Positions 17,347-25,331 of a stretch of 48,306 nt of DNA are shown here, piece after piece. How positions within the stretch are numbered: position 1 is the first letter of the stretch; every line of letters begins with the position of its first letter. This DNA is from XN24 sp964413755 (GTDB lineage: Bacteria > Pseudomonadota > Gammaproteobacteria > Steroidobacterales > XN24): contig CAYPTW010000003.1 in NCBI GenBank assembly GCA_964413755.1, forward strand, positions 1 to 48,306. The letters are read 5' to 3'. Both the position numbers and the translations under genes were made by a program. The notes below the pieces were generated by a model that made no database searches, was not told where the DNA came from, and saw nothing but the letters and a program-made list of their open reading frames with translations.

Positions 17347-19056
17347 TCAAGCTCGAGCTCCCTCGCCCCAGGCGAGGTTAAAGCCAGTATCCCGCAGTAC
17401 GGCAGCCGGCGCGGTCGCCGGCCCGTCGTCCGGCAGGGCGAAACGCAGGCCGCAATGCGGCCGGATATCCCGTTCGATGTCGAGGCCCGGCATGACGATC
17501 TCCAGCACCAGGCCCGCGTCCGTGAGGCGGAAGGCGCCGACCGTGGTGACGTACCAGACCTGCTTGCCGGCGCGCAGCGCCTCGCGGCCGTTGAACGTGA
17601 CCTCGGAGACCGTGTCGACCAGCTTGGCCTGGCCGGGCGCCTCCAGCACCATGCGGTCGTTCTCGATACGCCACCTGGCGCCCTGCATGAAGGTGCCGAC
17701 GAAAATGCACGTGCGGGCGCTGGCGGTGATGCTGGGCAGGCCGCCCGGGCCGACATAGTCGGCAAAGCGCGGCCCGCGCCGCGACACGTTCACGTTGCCG
17801 GTGGCGTCGACCTCGAGGAAACCGAGCACGGTGACGTCGAGGTGGTCCTGGTAGTGGCGGAACATCCACGCCGAGCTCTCCATGCGATCCGGGTGCACTG
17901 CGGCGCCGAAGTAGATGCCCGGGGCGGGAAGTCCGCCGTAGACACCGGTCTCGGTGGTGAAGGTGAGGTCCGGGCGCAGCCGGCTCTGGTAAAGCTCGCG
18001 GCAGACCTCCTCGCCGAAGCCGACGCCGATATTCACGGTCGCCGGCGGCGCGACGGTGCGGGCGAAGACGTGTGCGCCGAGCCGGGCCAGGGCGCATTCG
18101 ACCGGCCCGCGCACTGGCGTCAGCTTGAGGAAGCGGTTGATGAAGCGCAGCTTCTCGATGGCAGCCTGGTCGTCGCCGTCGCCGCCCACGGTGAACAGGC
18201 GCCAGCAGTCGCGCTGCGGGGAGAGGATGGTCTGTTCCTGCAGCGGGTTGACCGCAATCGCGTCGACCAGCGCGGCGGGCAGGCTGATGCGCTCCGGGTC
18301 GGGCGGGATCACCCCTGCCACGGAGGCCAGCACGCGCCCGCCGTTGGCGCGGGCCGCGCGCGCCGCCTCGCGGATCTCCGTGATGGTCGCGGCATCTTGG
18401 AAGTAGAGATTGCCTTGCGCGTCCGCCCAGGGCGCCGCGATCACCGCCACTTCCAGCTGCGGCAGCCGGTAGCGCAGCATTTCCTCCGCGGCCTCGATGA
18501 GCTGCAGCTCCGCGCCCGGCGTGACCGGGGAACCCCGGCCGCAGCGCGGGTCCAGCACGGTACCCACACCGGTGCGGCTCAGCACCGCATCGCCGCCCTC
18601 GCCCTGGGCTTCGAGGGCAAAGCACATCTCGCCCTGCGGCAGCACGTGCATCTCGAGCTGACCGGCGTCAGCGAGGGCCAGCATCGACTTGGTCGTTTCA
18701 ACGTGGCCCGAGATGAAGCGCGTGACCAGGCCCGGCAGCCCGACCTCCTCGACCGTGCCCGGCGCCCGGCCGCGCCCGCCCTGGCCGCCCACGGCCATCC
18801 AGGTGAGCCCGCGCGGATGGCCGTCCCGCTGGAAACGCTCGCGGATGGCCCACAGCAAGGTAGAGCAGCGCGCATTGCCCGCCATGCCGGTGGAGAGGCA
18901 GCAGGCGCCGTCCGGGACCAGCGCTGCAGCTTCGCGCGCCGTCATGAAGCGCGCATCCAGCGTGCCGGGCGGACGGTAGTCCAGGTCCCGCCGTTCCCAG
19001 GTGAGGCGCCAGCGCACAATGCGCGCCGCCATGCCGATGCGATCGATGAGGCGCAT
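17347..19056 (-). CDS. Family I CoA-transferase (YdiF/propionate CoA-transferase-like)
   Basis: Single-chain CoA-transferase of 569 aa with both AtoD-like and AtoA-like halves. The second half carries ATVNIGVGFGEEV, the catalytic glutamate E369 in TTETGVYGGLP, then FLEVDATGNVNVSR and the C-terminal VSEVTFNGREAL with VMPGLDIERDI, as in COG4670 enzymes. It transfers CoA from an acyl-CoA donor to a carboxylic acid through a glutamyl-CoA intermediate. The N-terminal half is more divergent. I chose the ATG at 19056; a start at 19131 would overlap the tyrA start on the other strand and adds an atypical extension. First gene of a two-gene operon with the ILVBL-like lyase, suggesting activation of a 2-hydroxy acid to its CoA ester (inference). 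Confidence 0.85.
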   Translation of the reverse strand: MRLIDRIGMAARIVRWRLTWERRDLDYRPPGTLDARFMTAREAAALVPDGACCLSTGMAGNARCSTLLWAIRERFQRDGHPRGLTWMAVGGQGGRGRAPGTVEEVGLPGLVTRFISGHVETTKSMLALADAGQLEMHVLPQGEMCFALEAQGEGGDAVLSRTGVGTVLDPRCGRGSPVTPGAELQLIEAAEEMLRYRLPQLEVAVIAAPWADAQGNLYFQDAATITEIREAARAARANGGRVLASVAGVIPPDPERISLPAALVDAIAVNPLQEQTILSPQRDCWRLFTVGGDGDDQAAIEKLRFINRFLKLTPVRGPVECALARLGAHVFARTVAPPATVNIGVGFGEEVCRELYQSRLRPDLTFTTETGVYGGLPAPGIYFGAAVHPDRMESSAWMFRHYQDHLDVTVLGFLEVDATGNVNVSRRGPRFADYVGPGGLPSITASARTCIFVGTFMQGARWRIENDRMVLEAPGQAKLVDTVSEVTFNGREALRAGKQVWYVTTVGAFRLTDAGLVLEIVMPGLDIERDIRPHCGLRFALPDDGPATAPAAVLRDTGFNLAWGEGARA

Positions 19057-19130
19057 AACGGCCAGATAATGCCCGATGCCGGTGTGCTGGGCTATGCTGG
19101 CGAACCACGATACCGGGGAGGAGACGGGCA

Positions 19131-20237
19131 TTGGAGGAACCGCAGGCCACGCTGGCCCGCCTGAGGGCGGAACTCGACGCCATCGACGGCGAACTGGTCG
19201 ACATGGCGGCGCGCCGGCAGCAGATCGTCGCGGAGATCGGGCGGCTGAAGCAGGATCACCGCCAGCCGACGCGCGATTTCACCCGTGAGCATGAAGTGCG
19301 GCAGCTGGCGCGGGCCCGCGCCGCCAGCCGCGGGCTCGACCCCGACCTTGGCGAGCGCCTGGTCGGCGCCATGATCGAGGCGTCGCTCACCAGCCAGGAG
19401 CGCGATCGCCTCGAGGCGCTCGGTACCGGCGCGGGACGCAGCGCCCTGGTGATCGGCGGCGCCGGGCGCATGGGCCGCTGGTTCACCGGCTTCCTCGCCA
19501 CCCAGGGCTGGGACGTGAGCGTAGCGGACCCGGCCGGCGAGGTCCCCGGCCTGCCCTGGCACGCGGACTGGCGCGCGCCGGCGCGCAGCGCCGAACTCGT
19601 CATCGTGGCGGCGCCGCTGGCGGCGACTGCGGCGATCCTCGACGAGCTGGTGACCCTGAAGCCCGCCGGACTGGTGGTGGAGATCGGCTCCATCAAGGCG
19701 CCGGTGGCAGCGTCGCTGCAGGCGCTGCGGGATGCGGGCGTAGCCGTCGCTTCAATCCATCCCATGTTCGGTCCCGACGTCCGCCTGCTCGCGGGCCGGC
19801 ACGTGATCCTGGTGGACATCGGTGCGCCGCAGGCGCTGGCGCAGGCGCGTGCGCTGTTCGAGCAGACTTCGGCCGGGCTGGCGGAGATGTCGCTCGAGCA
19901 GCACGACCGCCTGGTCGCCTGGGTGCTGGGCTTGTCGCACGCGGCGAACATCGCCTTTTTCACCGCGCTGGCGCGCAGCGGCCGGCCGATCGGCGAGCTG
20001 GCCGGTTTCGCCAGCACCACCTTCGGCGCCCAGCTGTCGGTCGCCGCGCGCGTGGCCGCCGAGAACCCCGAGTTGTATTTCGAGATCCAGTCGCTCAACC
20101 CGCACGGCACCGAGCCGGTGGCCGCGCTGGCGGCCGCCGCTGCCCGCGTTGAGCGGGCCGTGACCACGGGCGATGCCGCCGGCTTCACCGAGCTGATGCG
20201 TTCCGGGGCGCGTTACCTGCGCGAGGCGGAGGGATGA
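19131..20237 (+). CDS. tyrA: Chorismate mutase / prephenate dehydrogenase (T-protein)
   Basis: Bifunctional enzyme of tyrosine synthesis: chorismate to prephenate, then oxidative decarboxylation to 4-hydroxyphenylpyruvate. Residues 1-95 are an AroQ chorismate mutase (LRAELDAIDGELVDMAARR, with IGRLKQ following). The dehydrogenase begins at GGAGRMG (109-115) and contains VVEIGSIKAPV and SIHPMFGPDV. 368 aa matches the enteric T-protein, a fusion typical of gammaproteobacteria. The start is TTG at 19131, preceded by GGGGAGGAG about eight bases upstream; no ATG gives a complete mutase domain. It is divergent from the CoA-transferase operon (74-base gap) and overlaps the MFS gene by four bases. The window also encodes tyrosine breakdown, so 4-hydroxyphenylpyruvate is both made and consumed. 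Confidence 0.94.
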   Translation: MEEPQATLARLRAELDAIDGELVDMAARRQQIVAEIGRLKQDHRQPTRDFTREHEVRQLARARAASRGLDPDLGERLVGAMIEASLTSQERDRLEALGTGAGRSALVIGGAGRMGRWFTGFLATQGWDVSVADPAGEVPGLPWHADWRAPARSAELVIVAAPLAATAAILDELVTLKPAGLVVEIGSIKAPVAASLQALRDAGVAVASIHPMFGPDVRLLAGRHVILVDIGAPQALAQARALFEQTSAGLAEMSLEQHDRLVAWVLGLSHAANIAFFTALARSGRPIGELAGFASTTFGAQLSVAARVAAENPELYFEIQSLNPHGTEPVAALAAAAARVERAVTTGDAAGFTELMRSGARYLREAEG

Positions 20238-21547
20238 GGCGAGCCGACATGGTCGGTTCGCTGTATGACCTCGTCACTGGCGACGAAGATGCGCGCGTCT
20301 GCAAGGACATCCCGGACGCGGCCTGCAACGACCAGCCGGTCAATTTCTTCCTCCAGCTCGGCGCCAACGTGTGCACCAAGATCGGCGACGAGCTGGCCAG
20401 CGCCAAGCTGGTGTTGCCCTGGCTGCTGGCCGCGGCAGGCGCGCCCGCATTCTTTATCGGCCTGCTGGTGCCGGTGCGCGAGTCGCTGTCGCTGTTGCCG
20501 CAGCTGTTCGTCGCCGCGGCGATTCGCGCGCGCGCCGTACGCAAGTGGTTCTGGATCGGCGGCAGCCTGGTACAAGCCGTCTGCGTGATGCTCATGGCCC
20601 TGGCGGCATTGCTGCTCGAGGGCGCCGCGGCCGGCTGGACCGTGGTCGGTCTGCTGGTCGCTTTCAGCCTGGCGCGCGGCGTGAGCTCCGTGGCCGCCAA
20701 GGACGTCATGGGCAAGACGGTATCGAAGACCCGCCGCGGCACGCTCACCGGCTATGCCACGGCGCTGTCGGGCCTGGTGACCATAGCGGCCGGGGTGTGG
20801 CTGCAATGGCGCGACGGAACCCCGGATGACGTCACGGTCGTGGTCGGACTGCTGCTGTTGGCAGGGGGCTTGTGGCTGCTCGGCGCCGGGCTTTACGCCG
20901 GCCTCAGGGAGCAGCCGGGGGCCACCTCGGGCGGCGGCAACGCCGGTCGCGACGCCATCGCCAGCCTGTCCATCCTGGTGAGCGACAGGCCCTTTCGAAA
21001 ATTCGTCATCACCCGGGCCTTGCTCGTAGCGACCGCTTTGCTGGTGCCGTTCTACGCTGCGCTGGCGCGCGAAGTGTCGGACGCGGGCATCGGCGGACTC
21101 GGCGCCTTGCTGGTGGCTGCCGGCGTGGCATCCACCGTGAGCTCCGGCTTCTGGGGACGCATGTCGGACAGGTCCAGCCGCGACGTGCTGCGGCTCGCGG
21201 CCACGGGCGCCGGGCTGCTCAGTCTCGGCGTCGCGGCCTGGCAGATGGCCGGCGCGCCGTTGCTGCCGGGTGAATTCGTGCTGGTGGCGGCGTTCTTTCT
21301 CATCGGTATTGCGCATGCGGGCATCCGTATCGGGCGCAAGACCTACCTGGTGGACATGGCCACCGCCGAGACACGTGCGACTTACGTCGCAGTGAGCAAC
21401 ACCGCGATTGGCGTGGTGCTGCTGGCAGGCGGCATTTTCGGACTGGTGGCCGAACTGGTCGGCACGGCGGCTACCATCGGGGTGCTGGGGCTGTTCTGCC
21501 TGGCGGGTGCCCTGGGCGCCTCGCGCCTGAAAGAAGTGACGGATTGA
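20234..21547 (+). CDS. Major facilitator superfamily transporter
   Basis: 437-aa polytopic membrane protein with a hydrophilic N-terminus of about 50 residues, then roughly ten to twelve hydrophobic segments (for example LVLPWLLAAAGAPAFFIGLL and VQAVCVMLMALAALLLEG). The loop RIGRKTYLVDMATAETRATY between late helices is typical of a family of uncharacterised proteobacterial MFS proteins. Substrate and direction cannot be read from the sequence. The ATG overlaps the tyrA stop (ATGA); an ATG five codons later is possible. The next gene, the HerA-like ATPase, starts 18 bases after its stop, so tyrA-MFS-yjgR may be one transcript. Confidence 0.85.
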   Translation: MRRADMVGSLYDLVTGDEDARVCKDIPDAACNDQPVNFFLQLGANVCTKIGDELASAKLVLPWLLAAAGAPAFFIGLLVPVRESLSLLPQLFVAAAIRARAVRKWFWIGGSLVQAVCVMLMALAALLLEGAAAGWTVVGLLVAFSLARGVSSVAAKDVMGKTVSKTRRGTLTGYATALSGLVTIAAGVWLQWRDGTPDDVTVVVGLLLLAGGLWLLGAGLYAGLREQPGATSGGGNAGRDAIASLSILVSDRPFRKFVITRALLVATALLVPFYAALAREVSDAGIGGLGALLVAAGVASTVSSGFWGRMSDRSSRDVLRLAATGAGLLSLGVAAWQMAGAPLLPGEFVLVAAFFLIGIAHAGIRIGRKTYLVDMATAETRATYVAVSNTAIGVVLLAGGIFGLVAELVGTAATIGVLGLFCLAGALGASRLKEVTD

Positions 21548-21565
21548 TTCGATGGAGGCAGCAAG

Positions 21566-23074
21566 GTGACGGACGAGATGATTCTCCTTGGCGGCGGCCC
21601 GGCCGGGCACGTGACGCTGGACCCGAAGTACGCCAACCGGCACGGCCTGATCGCGGGTGCTACCGGCACCGGCAAGACGGTCTCGCTCCAGGTGCTCGCC
21701 GAGGCCTTCTCGGCGCGCGGTGCGCCGGTGTTCCTGGCCGACGTGAAGGGCGACCTCGCCGGCCTGTCCCAGGCGGGCAAGCCGCATCCCAAGATCGACG
21801 AGCGCGTTGCCAGCATCGGCATGCCGCCGCCCGTGCTGGCGGCGTCGCCGGTGGTGTTCTGGGACGTGTTCGGCCAGGGCGGGCACCAGCTGCGCACCAC
21901 CGTGTCCGAGATGGGGCCGATGCTGCTGGCGCGCCTGCTGGAGCTCAACGAGACGCAGGAGGGCGTGCTGCACGTGGTGTTCCGCCTCGCCGACGAGGAC
22001 GGGCTGTTGCTGCTGGACATTCCCGACCTGCGTGCGCTGCTGCAATATGCGGCCGACAACGAGCGCGAGATTTCCGCGCGTTACGGCCGCATCACGCGTG
22101 CATCCATCGGCGCGATCCAGCGCCGCCTGCTGGCGCTGGAGTCGCAGGGCGGGGACAACTTCTTCGGCGAGCCTGCATTGCAGCTGTCCGACCTGATGCG
22201 CACGGACCTGTCGGGTCGCGGCATCATCAACGTGCTGGACGCCCGCGCACTGTTTCATTCTCCGCGCGTGTACGCCACCTGCCTGCTGTGGCTGCTGGCT
22301 GAGCTGTTCGAGCAATTGCCCGAGGTCGGCGATCCGCCGGTGCCGAAACTGGTGTTCTTCTTCGACGAGGCGCACCTGCTGTTCGACAACGCGCCCCCGG
22401 CCCTGGTGAGCAAGGTCGAGCAGGTGGTGCGGCTGGTGCGTTCCAAGGGCGTGAGCGTGTGGTTCGTGACCCAGAACCCGCTCGACCTGCCGGACCCGGT
22501 GCTGGGGCAGCTCGGCAACCGGGTCCAGCATGCGCTGCGCGCCTTCACGCCGCGCGACCAGAAGGCGGTACGCGCCGCGGCAACCACTTTCCGCCAGAAC
22601 CCCGAACTCGACACCGAGACGGTGATCACACAGCTCGGCGTGGGCGAGGCGCTGGTCTCCACGCTGGAAGCCAAGGGGGTGCCGGGCGTAGTCCAGCGCT
22701 GCCTGATGCGGCCGCCCTGCTCGCGGATCGGTCCGGTCAGCGACGAGGAGCGCGCCACCGTGCGCGGCAGGAGCCCGGTCGGCGCGACCTACGACCAGAT
22801 GCTCAACCGCGAGTCCGCATACGAGATCCTCTCGGCGCGTGCCGCACAGGCGGCGGCGGAGGAAGCGCGCGCTGCCGCGGAGCGTGAGGCCGCGGAGGCT
22901 GCCGAGGCCGCGGCACGGGCTGCCAAGTCGCGCCAGCCGCGCGCCAGCAACCGGCAGGGCTACGTCGAGGCGGCGGCGAAGAGCGCCGTGCGCAGCATGA
23001 GCAGCCAGCTCGGGCGCAGCCTGGGTCGATCGCTGTTGCGCGGCATCCTTGGTTCCCTGTCCAAGACCCGCTGA
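21566..23074 (+). CDS. yjgR: HerA-like ATPase, YjgR/DUF853 family
   Basis: 502-aa P-loop ATPase related to the HerA/FtsK translocase branch. Walker A is GATGTGKT (31-38), Walker B is KLVFFFDEAHLLF (about 262-274), and FVTQNPLDLPDPVLGQLGNR is the sensor-containing signature of the YjgR family. After residue 410 there is a long Ala/Glu/Arg helix, probably coiled coil, and a basic C-terminus (RSMSSQLGRSLGRSLLRG). Function is unknown in E. coli; DNA or protein translocation is inferred only from the fold. GTG start at 21566 with GGAGG eight bases upstream. It converges on murI with nine bases between the stops. Confidence 0.92.
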   Translation: MTDEMILLGGGPAGHVTLDPKYANRHGLIAGATGTGKTVSLQVLAEAFSARGAPVFLADVKGDLAGLSQAGKPHPKIDERVASIGMPPPVLAASPVVFWDVFGQGGHQLRTTVSEMGPMLLARLLELNETQEGVLHVVFRLADEDGLLLLDIPDLRALLQYAADNEREISARYGRITRASIGAIQRRLLALESQGGDNFFGEPALQLSDLMRTDLSGRGIINVLDARALFHSPRVYATCLLWLLAELFEQLPEVGDPPVPKLVFFFDEAHLLFDNAPPALVSKVEQVVRLVRSKGVSVWFVTQNPLDLPDPVLGQLGNRVQHALRAFTPRDQKAVRAAATTFRQNPELDTETVITQLGVGEALVSTLEAKGVPGVVQRCLMRPPCSRIGPVSDEERATVRGRSPVGATYDQMLNRESAYEILSARAAQAAAEEARAAAEREAAEAAEAAARAAKSRQPRASNRQGYVEAAAKSAVRSMSSQLGRSLGRSLLRGILGSLSKTR

Positions 23075-23083
23075 GCCGCGTGC

Positions 23084-23881
23084 TCAGGTGGTCTGAAGGA
23101 CATATTCCTCCGGCAGGGCAGCCAGTGCCACGCGGGCGCCCCAAAGCTTGCTGAAGGGCGCGGACAGCGTGTCGGCATCGCCGCTGGTCCAGAACTCCTC
23201 GCCGCCGGCGCGGGCGAATTTCGGGCCGAGGGACGCGGCCACCTGGCGTACGCGCCGCGCGACCGCGGCGCCGGTGTCGATCACCTGCACGTCGGGGCCG
23301 GCCACCTGCTCGATGAGCGGCCGCAGGAAGACGAAATGCGTACAGCCGAGCACCAGCGTATCGGCGCCGGCGCGCAGCAGGGGTGCGGTGTATTGCTCCA
23401 CCAGGGTCCGCGTGCGCGCGCTGTCGAGCTCCCCGCTCTCGACCTGCTCGACGAGGCCCGGGCACGCCCGCGTCAACACCTCGATGTCGCTGCCGAACTG
23501 GTCGAGAAGCGCAGCGAAGCGGGCGCTTTGCAGCGTACCCACGGTGGCGAGGACGCCGATGGTGCCGTTGCGCGTCGCCGCCGTGGCCGGCTTCACTGCC
23601 GGTTCCATGCCGACGATGGGCACGCCCAGCGTCTCGCGCAGCTGCGGTACGGCGGCGGCCGTGGCGGTATTGCATGCCACCACCACGACATCGGCGCCGT
23701 GGTCGACCAGGAACCGCGCCAGGACGCGCGCCCGCTGCTGGATGAATTCCGTGCCTCGGGGGCCGTAAGGCACCCATGCCGAATCCGCCACGTAGTGCAG
23801 TGATGCAGCGGGCAGGGCGTGGCGGATTTCACGCAACACGGACAGGCCGCCGAGGCCGGAGTCGAACACGCCTATGCGCAA
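23084..23881 (-). CDS. murI: Glutamate racemase
   Basis: Interconverts L- and D-glutamate for peptidoglycan. The N-terminus IGVFDSGLGGLSVLREI holds the conserved Asp-Ser; the two catalytic cysteines are C70 (VVACNTA) and C180 (VLGCTHF). 265 aa is normal. The start is TTG at 23881, with AGGAGAT about six bases upstream; the MRIGVFDSG N-terminus leaves little room for another start. It is divergent from the fatty-acid operon across a 229-base regulatory gap and monocistronic here. Confidence 0.95.
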   Translation of the reverse strand: MRIGVFDSGLGGLSVLREIRHALPAASLHYVADSAWVPYGPRGTEFIQQRARVLARFLVDHGADVVVVACNTATAAAVPQLRETLGVPIVGMEPAVKPATAATRNGTIGVLATVGTLQSARFAALLDQFGSDIEVLTRACPGLVEQVESGELDSARTRTLVEQYTAPLLRAGADTLVLGCTHFVFLRPLIEQVAGPDVQVIDTGAAVARRVRQVAASLGPKFARAGGEEFWTSGDADTLSAPFSKLWGARVALAALPEEYVLQTT

Positions 23882-23954
23882 ATTTATCTCCTGCTGAACC
23901 CGACAAAGCTACTCTGCGACGCCGGGCGCCGCAACCGCCGGGGGGTGCCGCGCA

Positions 23955-23974
23955 GGGGCCTGCTGCGAGGCCCC
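23955..23974. repeat. Inverted repeat in the -35 area of the fatty-acid operon
   Basis: GGGGCC (23955-23960) and GGCCCC (23969-23974) form a perfect 6-bp dyad around TGCTGCGA. It occupies the place where a -35 element of the 23984 promoter should lie, and no TTGACA-like sequence is present. It could be a regulator site or merely GC-rich sequence. Confidence 0.35.
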
Positions 23975-23983
23975 GGCCATGGC

Positions 23984-23989
23984 TATAAT
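23984..23989 (+). promoter_or_regulatory. Consensus -10 (TATAAT) of the fatty-acid operon
   Basis: A perfect TATAAT in very GC-rich surroundings, upstream of the thiolase gene. Transcription would start near 23996, giving a leader of about 115 bases. The -35 region is poor, which suggests activator help or a repressor-controlled promoter. Confidence 0.65.
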
Positions 23990-23992
23990 GGT

Positions 23993-24016
23993 CGAGTCAA
24001 ACGGCCGTATGACTCG
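23993..24016. promoter_or_regulatory. 24-bp operator-like dyad over the fatty-acid operon start site
   Basis: Left arm CGAGTCA (23993-23999), one unpaired A, ACGG (24001-24004); right arm CCGT (24005-24008), A, TGACTCG (24010-24016). Eleven of twelve base pairs match, centred between 24004 and 24005, just downstream of the TATAAT. The inner part reads CAAAC-N4-GTATG, close to the GAAAC-N4-GTTTC half-sites reported for the fatty-acid repressor PsrA (TetR family). Size and position fit a TetR-type repressor that blocks initiation. No such regulator gene is in the window. Confidence 0.6.
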
Positions 24017-24110
24017 CGAGGGTCTGCGGTTCAGCCCATCGCCCCAGTCGCCTGCGGCGCGATCCCCGGGTCGCGTGCTCCGGCGCTCACCACACACGGG
24101 ACAGCGAGTC

Positions 24111-25319
24111 ATGACAGACGCATACATTCTCGACCACGTGCGCACACCGCGCGGCCGCGGCAAGCCCAACGGCGCCCTGCACGGCATTACGCCCATCCAG
24201 TTGCTTACGCAGGTGCTGCAGGCGCTGCGCGATCGCAACCAGCTGGACACTGCATTGATCGAGGACGTCATCATCGGCTGCGTGGCCCCGGTCGGCGAGC
24301 AGGGTGCGGACATCGCGCGCGTGGCGGCGCTGAACGCCGGCTTCGACGAAGGGGTGCCGGGCAAGCAGATCAACCGTTTCTGCGCTTCCGGGCTGGAAGC
24401 CGTGAATACCGCCGCGGCGCTGGTGATGTCCGGCCAGGCGGACCTGGTGGTCGCCGGCGGCGTGGAATCGATGTCGCGCATCCCGATGGGCTCCGACGGC
24501 GGCGCCATGGCCACCGATCCGCAGGTCGCCTGGAACACGTATTTCGTGCCGCAGGGCATCAGCGCCGACCTGATCGCCACGCGCTACGGCATCAGCCGCA
24601 CAGACTGCGACGCCTACGCGCTGGAGAGCCAGCGGCGCGCCGCGGAGGCCTGGCAGGGCGGGCGCTTTGCCGCCTCCATCCTGCCGGTCCGCGACCGCCT
24701 CGGCCAGGTGGTGCTGGACCACGACGAGCACATGCGGCCGGACACCACGCTGGAGGGGCTGGCGGGACTGCGGGCGGCGTTCGAGGTCCCGGGCCAGCAG
24801 GCCGGCTTCGACGCGGTCGCGATCCAGCGCTATCCGGACGTGGAACGCATCCACCATGTGCACACGGGCGGCAACTCCAGCGGCATCGTTGACGGCGCCG
24901 CCGCAGTGCTGGTGGCCAGCAAGCAGATGGCCGCTCATCTCGGCCTTCCCACGCGGGCGCGCATCCGCGCCTTCGCCTCGGTCGGCAGCGAGCCGACCAT
25001 CATGCTCACCGGCCCGGCGCCCTCGGCGCAGAAGGCGCTGGAGCGGGCGAAGATGAAGCGCAGCGACATCGAGCTGTTCGAGCTCAACGAGGCGTTCGCT
25101 TCCGTGGTGCTGCGTTTCATGCAGCAGCTGGACGTGCCGCACGAGCAGATCAACGTCAACGGCGGCGCGATCGCGCTCGGGCACCCGCTGGGTGCTACCG
25201 GGGCGATGGTGATGGGCACGCTGCTGGACGAAATGGAGCGGCGCGACCTGTCCACCGGGCTGGTCAACCTGTGCGTCGGCGCCGGCATGGGCACCGCCAC
25301 CATTCTCGAGCGCGAGTGA
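24111..25319 (+). CDS. Acetyl-CoA acyltransferase (thiolase, FadA/FadI-like)
   Basis: Thiolytic cleavage of 3-ketoacyl-CoA in beta-oxidation. Catalytic residues are C91 (NRFCASGLEAV), H358 (GGAIALGHPLGATGA) and C388 (CVGAGMGTA); NEAF is also present. 402 aa is normal. First gene of the operon, followed after 12 bases by a FadB-like protein, so it is probably the beta subunit of a trifunctional complex, with gene order the reverse of E. coli fadBA. The ATG at 24111 matches the thiolase N-terminus (MTDAYILDHVRTPRGR); the open frame reaching back to 23979 is leader. Biosynthetic thiolases look similar, but context favours degradation. Confidence 0.94.
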   Translation: MTDAYILDHVRTPRGRGKPNGALHGITPIQLLTQVLQALRDRNQLDTALIEDVIIGCVAPVGEQGADIARVAALNAGFDEGVPGKQINRFCASGLEAVNTAAALVMSGQADLVVAGGVESMSRIPMGSDGGAMATDPQVAWNTYFVPQGISADLIATRYGISRTDCDAYALESQRRAAEAWQGGRFAASILPVRDRLGQVVLDHDEHMRPDTTLEGLAGLRAAFEVPGQQAGFDAVAIQRYPDVERIHHVHTGGNSSGIVDGAAAVLVASKQMAAHLGLPTRARIRAFASVGSEPTIMLTGPAPSAQKALERAKMKRSDIELFELNEAFASVVLRFMQQLDVPHEQINVNGGAIALGHPLGATGAMVMGTLLDEMERRDLSTGLVNLCVGAGMGTATILERE

Positions 25320-25331
25320 GGGGAGTCGATC

